From Saccoglossus kowalevskii (taxonomy: Eukaryota > Hemichordata > Enteropneusta > Harrimaniidae), in NCBI RefSeq assembly GCF_000003605.2, contig NW_003108085.1, positions 712,972 to 730,030 on the forward strand: a DNA stretch of 17,059 nt. The letters run 5' to 3'. Positions 1 to 8,390 of this stretch are shown here, in pieces; the stretch's first letter is position 1; each line of letters begins with the position of its first letter. Both the position numbers and the translations under genes were made by a program. The notes under the pieces are model-generated. The model was not told the DNA's origin and searched no databases. It saw nothing but the letters and a program-made list of their open reading frames with translations.

Positions 1-640
1 TTTACGTTAATTAGAGAAAAATACTGCAAAAATGGAAATTAGGTTAATTCTGGTAAGAACGATCGCGAGGAGATGGTTTACAAGATAGATTGTTGTCACG
101 AGTATTAGTGCTTATAATAATATATATAGTGAGAATATGATGGTACAATTTAAAGGTAGATATGACGACATATAGATGAATACATTATTGTATACGATAT
201 CGCTTTGCAGTGTCGGTGGTTTGACAGCAACAGGACATTGAAATATGCGCAGTGTTAATGTGTCACAGAAAGGCGTTAAGCTTGTGAATACTTGAAGGGT
301 CAGCCGGGGTATTTTTGTAATGAACATTAGGAATTCGACAGAATATAAATCTACAGTGATATACAGACTCGCTGGAAATAACCGTGTATAAATGACCGAT
401 CGATATATGGAATAACTTAAGAGGACGATCTGTGCATGAATATACTATAAACCGGAATGCAAACTCCAACACCTCTTCTTTCCCCAAACTGCGTTATAAA
501 ATGACCAGCGAAATTAACTCTGATGGCTGTATTACCTCCAGCTGCGAAACAGCAGTTTGGCAAGCCCTGATCTCTAGTGACACGTGGTTATACATGGTAT
601 ATTACACGTGGAAATGGAAGCCAGCCTCTGGACAAGATTT
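1..640. other. gene-free or unassigned upstream stretch
   Basis: No recognisable gene. Short open frames exist on both strands (for example plus 432-674 and minus 263-487), but they overlap each other, use unexceptional codons and match no family I know. At about 36-52 a plus-strand ATG in a good context (A at -3, G at +4) is followed by a donor-like GTAAGA, which could be chance. Read as intergenic or intronic DNA. Confidence 0.4.
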
Positions 641-844
641 CTATTTGTTTGACGAATATTCCCGGCTGAAATAATTGACGGACATTGCTTGCAGTCTCTC
701 CGAGTTGTGGTAAAACTCTGTGAGGCAAACTCGCGATCGTGACGCGGTACGCGAATCGCGACCTAGGACCTGCGGACTAAAGACAGGTACCAAGAAGCAA
801 GTCGCAGTACCAATTAACCAGTAGAACATTCGTTGAAGTGTCAT
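641..844 (-). CDS. candidate small secreted or membrane-targeted protein, unassigned
   Basis: This is a 67-codon minus-strand ORF whose ATG has A at -3 and an in-frame TAA immediately upstream, so the start is fixed if the ORF is real. The first 25 or so residues look like a signal peptide: an N-terminal Arg (residue 5), a hydrophobic run around YWLIGTATCFLVPVF, and then a polar, Arg/Ser-rich region. Two cysteines are visible, one inside the hydrophobic segment and one in the R-V-C-L-T-E-F-Y stretch. No domain is recognised. Codon composition is richer in G+C than the flanks. An acceptor-like TGCGCAG lies about 50 bases upstream on this strand, so it could be the first coding exon of a spliced gene, with a 5' leader in the 1144-1209 piece. 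It may equally be a chance ORF, since several ORFs of this size occur in the window. Confidence 0.22.
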   Translation of the reverse strand: MTLQRMFYWLIGTATCFLVPVFSPQVLGRDSRTASRSRVCLTEFYHNSERLQAMSVNYFSREYSSNK

Positions 845-1143
845 TTATTGGGTCTTAAAATCAATTTTGATTTTTACACTGCGCATTGCTATTAATTTCA
901 TTTTTATCTTGCGAAACAAACAAACAAACAACATGTTGAGCTTATCATCTTGCCTCCAATTTTGCTATGACTTAAGTGAAGTCTGGATGGCGCGATGACC
1001 TGGCAATGTAGGCGCGTTTATTTCTATATTTAACCAGAGATGTTGGGATTGTTCACTTTCAGCTCGGGGACGGAGAAATGGACAACTACCCAAAAGTTGG
1101 TCAATAATAAAAAATCAAAATAACCCTAAATTATGAACTTTAC
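845..1143. other. non-coding, short AAAC-type simple repeat
   Basis: A/T-rich DNA with a short run of AAAC units near 916-930. Nothing else was recognised. On the minus strand it could be an intron between the 1144-1209 and 641-844 candidates. Confidence 0.4.
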
Positions 1144-1209
1144 CTGAACTGCATCGGTAATACAGCTTTCATGGTAGCACTGTCTTGGTTACGTGAATCT
1201 GCGTATTCG
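1144..1209 (-). CDS. candidate minus-strand exon with consensus splice sites
   Basis: Read on the minus strand, GATTTTCAG precedes and GTAAAG follows a 66-base segment. One frame is open throughout (E-Y-A-D-S-R-N-Q-D to the end) with phase 2 at both ends. A downstream ATG inside it sits in a fair context (CTACCATGA), so it could also be a first coding or 5'-leader exon. The encoded peptide is not recognised and no partner exon is proven. The open frame continues upstream past the acceptor to about 1355, which weakens the case for a real boundary. The call rests on splice signals only. Confidence 0.2.
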
Positions 1210-1715
1210 CTGAAAATCAAAAACATTTTAAAGCGGGAGGTCGTCACCTGCGCACGCGTGGGAATCGAGTCCCAAGCGATGATAGCAACACACGCTAACA
1301 ACCCAAAGGCTTGTGGGCAGACGCTTGTTTGTAAACAATGACACGCTATGGCCATTTAACGCATGCGCAGGCGACGACTACCCGCTTCAATATTCCCCTA
1401 TTAGAAAGAACACGATGCGCTTTTTGTTTAAAAAGTCGTATGAGACGAATATCCAAACTGTCCCACTTTTAAAAATGCAAGAGATATATAATGCTAAAGA
1501 TTGCCAGCGTTGCTCAGTTCACATGAAAGTCATCGCTACCATTCACGTCATTATACATATTCTAACAAGGCAATCACGTGTCCGCCCACAGTTCTCCATA
1601 CAGTGACAAATGCTTTCCATCTCCACCATTACCGGAATAATCTTAGCGGTCAAGCATTTGAATTCATTGCAATGTCCTTATTTCTAGACTTTTAGTTTTC
1701 TTGAATGTGCCAACA

Positions 1716-1721
1716 TTTATT
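1716..1721 (-). terminator. poly(A) signal downstream of the 1768-2124 ORF
   Basis: TTTATT on the plus strand is AATAAA on the minus strand, 46 bases beyond the stop codon of the minus-strand ORF. A G/T-bearing stretch (TGTTGG) follows. The position suits a short 3' UTR, but AATAAA is common by chance in A/T-rich DNA. Confidence 0.3.
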
Positions 1722-1767
1722 TTGCATTTTCAAATCAATAATCGTATATAATCACTCCAATCAACTG

Positions 1768-2124
1768 CTATCGTGTTATGTCCAAAATTCTTTCTTTCCA
1801 TAAGATAGCGATTGACAACACACCATTGCGATTAGCGGTGCAAAATGAGCCCACATTTAGGTCTCTGTATGGTTCGTAGTCGGGGAGATTTACGGTTGAT
1901 GATGGCACAGGGCTGTATGAAAAAGATGACGCGTTTCCCCACACACGCCCTCTGCAGTTTAATTTTATAATCCCACAATCCTTTGCAAAATCCAATATGG
2001 AGTTAACACATTTCTTCCCTGTAACTATATTCCCCTGCTCAGGGCCCCTATTATCAAAGAGCGTCACGGGTGTTTTGCTGTTGAATGGTCCGTTTGTGTG
2101 TGTATGTTTAATTTTTGACATCAT
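1768..2124 (-). CDS. candidate small gene or terminal exon, unassigned
   Basis: A 118-codon open frame on the minus strand, the longest in the window after the sulfotransferase. The product has mixed composition rather than low complexity. It holds three cysteines within about 20 residues (K-K-C-V, D-C-G, L-N-C-R-G) and a fourth later (G-S-F-C-T-A-N), with a P-D-Y-E-P-Y stretch between. No family is recognised. An AATAAA lies 46 bases past the stop, as expected of a terminal exon. Inside the ORF, a GTTACAG/GG acceptor-like site at about 2015 would accept a phase-1 exon, which is what the 2863-2977 candidate provides. The polypyrimidine tract there is poor. It may therefore be the 3' exon of a two-or-more-exon gene, a degenerate retrocopy, or a chance ORF. 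Confidence 0.28.
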   Translation of the reverse strand: MMSKIKHTHTNGPFNSKTPVTLFDNRGPEQGNIVTGKKCVNSILDFAKDCGIIKLNCRGRVWGNASSFSYSPVPSSTVNLPDYEPYRDLNVGSFCTANRNGVLSIAILWKERILDITR

Positions 2125-2258
2125 ATTCCTGACCGTCGGGCATTAGGGTGTCGTACAACGAATATTGGTGGTGATATTCTCGCTGCAATCTCATTCATTT
2201 CAGACTTCTTCATTCCTAAACATTGTAAACACCATTCGTGTTTCACCTAGGGGGTTTT

Positions 2259-2353
2259 CATAGACTCTAGACGAAGTCTATGATCGTAAGACTTTGACAA
2301 GTGTATACTCACTCTTGGGTTACAGCGTGTGAAAGTCACCATAGACTTCTATG
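2259..2353. repeat. clustered short palindromes (CATAGACT hairpins)
   Basis: CATAGACT at 2259-2266 and AGTCTATG at 2275-2282 form a perfect 8-bp stem with an 8-base loop. The same arm returns at 2340-2353 as CATAGACTTCTATG, a near-palindrome. This looks like the core of a small palindromic repeat; terminal repeats and target-site duplications were not delimited. Confidence 0.45.
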
Positions 2354-2862
2354 ACAAAGGAGAAAAGTGACGTTGGTCAGCGGTCGAGAATACTGTATGC
2401 GTAGGGCCACAGCCAGATTAATTCGAAAATGTTCTGTTGCTAGTGAAATTATGAGACGAACTGAAAACTAAACATTTAGCATTCACTTTTGCCTAACTAT
2501 TATATACTTATAAACATGCAGCCATGAACAAGTATATAATGGATAACGGAGCTGTCAGTGTCTGTGTCATCGCGATTCTCTTCCTGTGGTGATTTAAAAG
2601 CGGGGTGAACGTGGATGATTTCGCGGTTACAGGGGATTTCGCGTTAACACCTCTATTTCGATATTTTTTTATTTAATTTTAAATTTAAAAAGAAATAAAT
2701 CCCCCAGACTGTTCCAGTCTACCCGCTGCCATAATGGTGTGGTATCATCTATATTGTAATACAATCGTTTGGCCAAGAGTGGTGTATTTACATATATACT
2801 AAACAGGATCGATAGATAACAGTGGTTTTCATGTAATACACATTTGAAGTTCTTGTACATAC

Positions 2863-2977
2863 CAGTGTATTGTACCCGTTTCATACGTCGCATGGGTTCG
2901 ATATCAAACACGACACGCAGTGCAAAGCAAGGGTCACGACGCATTCCGTTATGGTCACCCGCCGAATCGCGATGAAC
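2863..2977 (-). CDS. candidate minus-strand exon, unassigned
   Basis: On the minus strand, CTCCTAACACTGTATTAG gives a branch-point-like CTAAC followed by an AG acceptor. The next 115 bases are open (V-H-R-D-S-A-G-D-H-N-G then M-R-R-D-P-C-F-A-L-R-V-V-F-D-I-E-P) and end at a G|GTATGT donor. The piece is visibly richer in G+C than its flanks, starts in phase 0 and ends in phase 1. It would join in frame to an acceptor-like site inside the 1768-2124 ORF across a roughly 850-base intron. The peptide is rich in Arg and matches no family I can name. It may be a real exon of an unknown gene or a dispersed-repeat fragment. Confidence 0.27.
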
Positions 2978-2979
2978 CT

Positions 2980-3785
2980 AATACAGTGTTAGGAGCCATC
3001 AGATTAGAAAATCAATATACCTAGAAAAAAATAACAACCCGGTCATTCATAGCGCTGTTCAATTATTTGTTACATAGAAAGGTAACGAGCATGCATCTGA
3101 TTATGGCATCTGTTACGACCACCGTCCTATAACACAGTCATTAGGTACGGATTAGTTGTTCGTTATTGGGCCCGATGTAGAGTGCAACATGTTGTTTTCT
3201 GATCTCGTCTTGCATGATATCACTCTAAACTATTTTTCGGAAGTAATTAGCCTCGAGCTTGTACGCGTCGTAAACAATAACGCATTTTAATGACAATAAG
3301 CACGACCCGATGCCAGTCCGTTATTAAGACTGATCAACTGAAAAATATATTACACCTATTTTCCTTTTAGTACATTTAATAAAATTCAATAACTACAATG
3401 ATGATCACAAATTCACATAGCCTATTCCAAAGACAGGTATTTAATTCCCAGCGTGTGTAATACCATGCCAACGTTGACCTAAATACCTGAGACCCATTGA
3501 AAGGCATGTCAGACGCCCAAGTAAACAAAACGAGTTCTCAGCACGTGTTATCATTTTGGCCAATCACGGAACACTACGCAATCGTGTGTGATATATTAAA
3601 ATTCTCCTGGCATGGTAGCCGCATGTCAGCATCCATGTGAATCCCACAGCGGCTTGGAGTAATGCGGTAAGCCTACTTAAACTATTTTATTTAAGTAATA
3701 TCCGACATCAACCCAATAGGAGTAAACGATGACACTATATCAGATCTAAATAACAATGTTTTCATCTACGTATTGTGACCGCCAA
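2980..3785. other. gene-free stretch
   Basis: No open frame of note and no splice-bounded segment that I would defend. It is mixed A/T-rich sequence with an isolated CACGTG E-box near 3542. Read as intergenic or intronic. Confidence 0.45.
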
Positions 3786-3790
3786 AACAT

Positions 3791-3881
3791 ACCGGCATAT
3801 CAGCCACAGGTAGCGTCAGTTGAACTATCAAAGTAGGTCAGTCGATATTAACGACGACCGGTATCACTGATATATGCCGGT
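3791..3881. repeat. short inverted repeat with ACCGG arms
   Basis: ACCGGCATATCAG at 3791-3803 is matched in inverted orientation by CTGATATATGCCGGT at 3867-3881, with two extra bases in the right arm. A further ACCGGTATCACTGA at 3857-3870 repeats the left arm directly. Together these give a 91-bp hairpin-capable element. Its right half is related to 5140-5187. Confidence 0.5.
3826..3871 (+). repeat. dispersed repeat, copy 1
   Basis: Similar by eye over about 45 bases to 5140-5187. The shared core is ATTAACGACG followed by (A/C)CCGG(T/C)AT, with AGGTCAG/AGGCCAG just upstream. The two copies have the same orientation, about 1.3 kb apart. Confidence 0.45.
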
Positions 3882-3889
3882 TCTATTGC

Positions 3890-4550
3890 TAGAGAAGGAA
3901 TTATTTTCCTTGGAACTAATGACGCCACAGAGTCCGATTCATTAATGTTTTAACAGTTCATAAACTTCTACCTTCAACTCTAGCATACATAATGTATAAT
4001 GCATTTTTACACAGTTGTAATTATTGAGGGTTGTGTCATGACTTGTCAAATACGGTCAATTAGGATTTAGACTTATCTTTTTTGGTGATTTCTTCAATAA
4101 AATATAATGAGAACTTTAACTTTTGCCACAATAAAGATACTTAAAACTTTATAAATAAGATAGAACTAATCACGCGACAATATATTGATGATAACGGGAA
4201 TAAAACCTAGCTGAACAGAACGACCATTTAGTCAGTGGGGTCACACACTTCGTTGCAACTTGGCCGTATGGTTAAACTAGGTTATTTATTGATAATAGCA
4301 TTTATTTGAAGTGATGTCAAACACAAAATGTAATTAATTATGCACAAAATGACAAATTAGTGAGAATAACTATTCAATATTTACTAACTGTTTAGTACCT
4401 ACTTGCGCACTGTACATGTGTACGTTGGCAATGTACACTGATGTTTACCAAGCAAACATTAATTTTGATAAAGACCATTAGTCGTGTACTGGCTGCACCA
4501 AGTACGGGTTGATATTTAACATATGAATGTTTGCTCATTGGCTAGACCCA
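3890..4550. other. gene-free A/T-rich stretch
   Basis: No coding signal seen. It contains short palindromic runs such as TAATTAATTA and a TGTACATGTGTACG patch near 4412. Nothing else was recognised. Confidence 0.45.
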
Positions 4551-4554
4551 ATTG

Positions 4555-4600
4555 CGTTCACACACACGGGGAGAAACAACGGTTAGCACGGGCTAAAGAA
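4555..4600. repeat. solo end of the TTAGCACGGGCTAA repeat family
   Basis: A GCGTTCACACACACGG stretch is followed by TTAGCACGGGCTAA. This is the same order of parts as the left end of the 4863-5008 element (CGTTCGCACACAA then TTAGCCCGTGCTAA). It looks like a degraded or truncated relative; no matching right end was found close by. Confidence 0.4.
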
Positions 4601-4862
4601 CGTCCAAACTTAATAAACTAATCGTGAGTCCTATAAACTACATGTTAGTTTCGCAGCTATAAAATATTCCACAGCAAATACAGAAACTGCAGATTTCAGA
4701 ATAACAGGAACTGGTATTTCATTGTCAGTTATTTTTTTCTCGAGAACAATATCCCTAGATCTACTCGCGTTGATTGTTATATCGGAAATAGTATACCAAA
4801 ATGGATAGGTATACATATAATAGTAAATATTCTAAATACAATGGCGTTTCGGGCGTTTAGCC

Positions 4863-5008
4863 ACGTTCGCACACAATTCATTAGCCCGTGCTAAGGATCT
4901 GAACCGGGTCTCAGCGTTTCTTAGTCCGTGATGAGCGGTTTTTTAGCACGGACTAGGTTTTTAAACCTCGTACTAGTAGCCCATGCTAAGGTTATGTACG
5001 CGAACGCA
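4863..5008. mobile_element. palindromic MITE-like element
   Basis: An element of about 145 bp that is largely its own reverse complement. The left end reads ACGTTCGCACAC and the right end reads GTACGCGAACGC, imperfect terminal inverted repeats sharing GTTCGC/GCGAAC. Next inward are TTAGCCCGTGCTAA (4882-4895) and GTAGCCCATGCTAAGG near the right end. The centre is a hairpin with stem TAGTCCGTG/CACGGACTA (about 4921-4952). It has no coding capacity, which fits a non-autonomous DNA transposon moved by a transposase encoded elsewhere. The superfamily is not assigned because target-site duplications were not clear by eye. Confidence 0.6.
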
Positions 5009-5009
5009 A

Positions 5010-5590
5010 CTTTTGATAAACATTCCATTTTACAGAAGGAGTAAAGAAAATACTATGTTTCGTAATATACTTTTTAATATTATATTTTTCCTACTCCGTG
5101 TGGATGAAGCAATTATATTTCAACTAACATATTGTGTGGCAGTCAAGTTAGGCCAGTTGAAATTAACGACGCCCGGCATATCATTCTTAAAAACTCATTA
5201 GTCGCTCGTGGTGTGCTATAACGAGCAGCCGCTATTCTGCCTCTATGACAATACACGTAACGAAACATCGCATGTAGTGGTTTTATTTACGCCGGTGGAT
5301 CGCTTGGGATTGGATGTCGATACCTATTAATGCACCGTGCACATGCGCACACCCAGTGTCACTTTCGTTCAGTCACTATGGACACTAACGAAATTTACAC
5401 GTTTCACTTCAGGTTCCGTAAGGAGTTTCCCATTTGAAATAAAGAATTGAGACGCTGATATGAATGTTTTAATTGCTCGGTTTTGTCACCTACAAAACAT
5501 TCTCCTTCACCCCCTGGACGCACTAACATGTTCATTGTAGCCATAAAGCGAAATACTGATATTGTGTTAATAAGTTCGTAAAGACAGCAC
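5010..5590. other. gene-free stretch
   Basis: An open frame at 4983-5201 begins inside the MITE-like element and crosses the dispersed repeat at 5140-5187, so it is not taken as a gene. The rest shows no coding, RNA or repeat signal that I can support. Confidence 0.4.
5140..5187 (+). repeat. dispersed repeat, copy 2
   Basis: Partner of 3826-3871. The conserved core is ATTAACGACG followed by CCCGGCATATCA. Copy 1 lies in an inverted-repeat context, whereas this copy lies just downstream of the MITE-like element. Confidence 0.45.
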
Positions 5591-5621
5591 GTTTGTTTGT
5601 TTGTTTGTTTGTTTGTTTGTT
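5591..5621 (+). repeat. (GTTT)n microsatellite
   Basis: About seven uninterrupted GTTT units. It is likely length-variable between individuals. Confidence 0.95.
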
Positions 5622-5976
5622 AATGCACTTGAATGTCTCTTCCATATTCATATTTGTGTAATCGATATCGTTTTCTTTGTTTTAACCACAGACACACTTT
5701 TACAAAGATGCTGATATTTGATATAACAACTCCTTCGAGCTGAAGAAAGTACAAAACACATCATGTTGGGCTGCTCCGTACGTCGTGTGTACGCGCTATT
5801 GTTTGCATTGTCAGCTGCCATCTGTACCTTCGTATACGTAGTCGTAAATGCTGATAATTTAGTGATCTTCATGAAGTGAGTAAGCATGCCACATATTTTT
5901 TTATTGGTGACAGAATATACTGCGTCATTCAATGTTCAACGCATGAACACAGTGTCGAGAAATAACAAACACATTA
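5622..5976. other. no supported gene
   Basis: A 94-codon minus-strand frame (5648-5932) covers this stretch, but it has no recognisable domain, no flanking splice signals that I trust and an A/K/T-rich, low-information product. Treated as chance. Composition is less A/T-biased around 5760-5850. Confidence 0.35.
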
Positions 5977-6370
5977 TTTGCCTTTTCAATTATTTCATCG
6001 ATATGTTCAATTTTTTTATTTTATTTAATTATTATTTTTTCATTTTGTGATCAATTTTTAATTATTTCATCAATATGTTAATATTTTTTTATTACTTCAT
6101 CATTATGTTCACATTTTTTATTATTTTATCATTATGTTCGAATTATTTTTCATTTTGTTAACATTTTTTAATTATTTCAACAATGTTACCATTTCTATAT
6201 TATTTTATCATTATCTTCACATTATTTTTACATTATGTGATCAGTATCTTCACAATTTTATATTATTTCATTAATATGTTCACATTTTTATGATTTTTTT
6301 TATGTTCACATTATTTCATGATTGAGTTCACACTTCACTTCACATTATTTTTTCATTTTGTTAGCATTTT
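5977..6370 (+). repeat. A/T-rich minisatellite array, left (T-rich strand)
   Basis: About a dozen diverged units of roughly 29-31 bases in tandem. The unit reads approximately ATTATTTCATCATTATGTTC followed by ACATTTTTT. Units vary by indels in the T-runs and by substitutions (ATTACTTCATCATTATG, ATTATTTTATCATTATC and similar). The same unit occurs at 7315-7620 in reverse complement, so the two arrays form a long imperfect inverted repeat. Confidence 0.85.
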
Positions 6371-7314
6371 TAAATCAAGAACTTTCTGGATGGGTCTCAC
6401 TTACAGCGTCGCCTGCCCTGCTTCCAATGCAATGCATTTATGTGAGTATCCTTCAAAGGGACAATTATTCTAAAACCTCTTGAGGATTTGCATATTTCTC
6501 CCCCTCCCTGTAGAGTTTAATTTGAGGAAGGCATTGTGCAAAAATAAAATAAAATCCCGGCCGGAAAAATCTATTGGCATGTGCAATTTTCTTCCTCCTA
6601 ATCCAGCTTGTGACAGAATACGCCGCTCCTGTGTGGACGGTATCCAATCCTGGCCTGTGGTGGCCAATGAGAACATGTCGGTCGAGAACTTGCTGGCATA
6701 TTCCCCTCACGATTTCCACAGCGACCCCTTCTTCTTCTCGGACAGAAACACTGACTCAATTCATCTCTGATGTCTTAATGTCTGATGTCTGAACGCCGTG
6801 CGGAGAGTATATGCGCCGGAGTCAGCGGACGCGACGATGAGCTACCATTTGAAACATTCTTTGAACATTCTAACCAGGATTGGTTTCAATCCGGCAGCGG
6901 CGATCGTGACACAGTTTCAGCAGCTTTACATGCTTCCCCGATTTTGGCCACTTTTGCCAAGGGAGAAAACACAATACCTGGCGCAAATGACATTTTCCCC
7001 GCTACGTGTGTGTATAATACCACCTAACTTATCTATTATAATTAGCTTCGACTTGATTTAGTAAATTCGCTATGAATAATTGTCAGCAGATAAAAGAAAG
7101 CTTATGTTTATGCTGTGTTAGTACATAAGTACATTACATTAGTACATTAGTAATATATTTATGCCACAAACGCGTAGTTTCAAACCAAGGACAACTACTC
7201 GCATGTACTCGCGCCTACGCTAATCTAGGGAGTTTGTTCACCATGCATAAATTATCATAATTAGACAGATAAGACATGTCAAATAATTCTAACATAATGA
7301 AAACACAGTGACAA
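6371..7314. other. G+C-richer core between inverted minisatellite arrays
   Basis: This is about 0.94 kb of non-repetitive DNA between oppositely oriented arrays of the same minisatellite. Its middle is clearly richer in G+C than the surroundings (34 of 60 bases in 6601-6660 by my count). Open plus-strand frames at 6480-6770 and 6785-7027 lie in different frames; products such as S-P-H-D-F-H-S-D-P-F-F-F look coding-like but match no family I recognise. The minus strand is also open over 6465-6719. A small direct repeat, CTGATGTCT, occurs near 6768-6792. Possible readings are the cargo of a composite or foldback element, a captured gene fragment, or old unique DNA bracketed by arrays. Confidence 0.4.
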
Positions 7315-7620
7315 ACTAATATATAAATGTGAACAAAATGATGATGAAATAATGTAAAAATGCTAACAGAACGAAAACATAAGAATACAATAAGGATAAA
7401 ATAACATGAAAATGATAATGATGAAATAAAGAAAAAAAAAATATAACATAATGATAAAATAACGATACAAATGTGACCATAATGATGAAATAATGTAAAA
7501 GTGCTAAAAAATGATTTGAACATAATGATAACAAAATAAAAATGTGAACATAATGATGGAAAAAAGAAAAGCTATCAAAATGAAAAAAAAAATAATGTGA
7601 ACAATATGGTAAAATTCTAA
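7315..7620 (-). repeat. A/T-rich minisatellite array, right (inverted)
   Basis: About ten diverged units of the same roughly 30-base minisatellite as the left array, here in reverse complement: AATGTGAACATAATGATGAA with ATAATGTAAAA-type linkers. The 102- and 72-codon minus-strand frames here are low-complexity readings of the repeat, not genes. Confidence 0.85.
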
Positions 7621-7756
7621 AAATGTTTTTGGCACCGATCTCATCCCATAAAAAAACGAAAAATCATTTGTTTGGTATTTCCACGCTTATATAAATGTGC
7701 TATACAAATTTGATGACGGTCAATTTTGAGGGATTAAGGGTATCTCAACACCAAAC

Positions 7757-7812
7757 TTCTCCGAGAAAGATGTGCATTTTGACATTCCGGGCTTTTACGC
7801 AATACACGAGAT
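7757..7812 (+). repeat. dispersed repeat, related to 14900-14953
   Basis: Shared pieces in the same order: CTCCGAGA or CTCGAGA, then GCATT, ACATTCCGGG, ACGCAATACACGAGAT versus GCGCACATATACGAGAT. The similarity spans about 55 bases by eye, on the same strand. A 65-codon frame overlaps it, but the second copy is not open in that frame. Nature unknown. Confidence 0.4.
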
Positions 7813-7899
7813 CTCATCTATATGACTGTTTGCGAGATTTAGTTGCAGATATCCAACACAGAATTCTACTATCATACCATTGCCGTATTTGACATTGTG

Positions 7900-8200
7900 T
7901 TACGTCATTGCTTATACATTATCAGGCGATGGACAAATCATGCAATATTTCCAGGTGATGTGAGCGCGGTAGGCAAATGTGCATGGTTAGAAAAACACCA
8001 GAAATGAAAAATGAAATGAAAAAATACATTGACTGTGACTGAGTAAAAAATATGTTTATTCTTTTTTCAAGAAAGCAACCAACATACAGGAACATGCAGG
8101 AATTACGGCCGGCACATGGTTTGATAAACGTGACTGTGTCTCTACCAACACAGTCAAGTATACAGTAAGTCTACTCAAAATTACCATAACACACCTTAGA
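7900..8200. other. no feature seen
   Basis: Non-coding. If the sulfotransferase transcript starts upstream it would be intron. A GTAAGT at about 8166 is donor-like, but no convincing exon precedes it. Confidence 0.4.
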
Positions 8201-8325
8201 AGCAAATGGCTGCTTGGATCTCGCGGAGAGCGAGAATGAGAACCTCCCCGACAAATAGTGTTCTAAAAAACAAAACCGAGCTTCGTAGCTCTCTCGCTAT
8301 CAACGAGATCCCGGCAGCGATTGTT
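8201..8325. repeat. palindromic hairpin element upstream of exon A
   Basis: GCTGCTTGGATCTCG at 8209-8223 followed by AGCGAGA is matched in inverted orientation by TCTCGCTATCAACGAGATCC and CGGCAGC ending at 8318. The arms are about 28 bases with conserved GGATCTCG and AGCGAGA blocks, and a loop of about 50 bases separates them. The similarity trails outward (AGCAAATG versus AACAATC). It has the form of a small MITE or a stable RNA hairpin if transcribed. Confidence 0.55.
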
Positions 8326-8390
8326 TTCCATGCTTTCACAGAATGCGTTCAGTAATTTGAATATATTAGAGCTATGTAAATTGGCCTCAA

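Noticed and set aside
1225-1275. GGGAATCGAGTCCCA read as a tRNA T-arm or B box
   Set aside because: No A box at tRNA spacing on either strand and the loop is one base short; more likely a chance palindrome.
4983-5201. ORF with M-F-R-N-I-L-F-N-I-I-F-F-L-L as a possible signal-anchor exon for the sulfotransferase
   Set aside because: The hydrophobic run is short, the frame overlaps a MITE end and a dispersed repeat, and there is no good phase-2 donor after it.
6574-6792. E-Y-A-A-P-V-W resembling a short motif near the C-terminus of LINE reverse transcriptases
   Set aside because: Only seven residues agree and none of the other reverse-transcriptase motifs occurs before or after in any frame.
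7215-7534. Minus-strand ORFs with hydrophobic F/L/S/Y-rich products resembling membrane proteins
   Set aside because: They are translations of the A/T-rich minisatellite; the apparent hydrophobicity comes from T-rich repeat units.
5977-7620. CRISPR-like array from regular units of about 30 bases
   Set aside because: Units are contiguous and diverged, with no unique spacers of constant length, and the window is eukaryotic.
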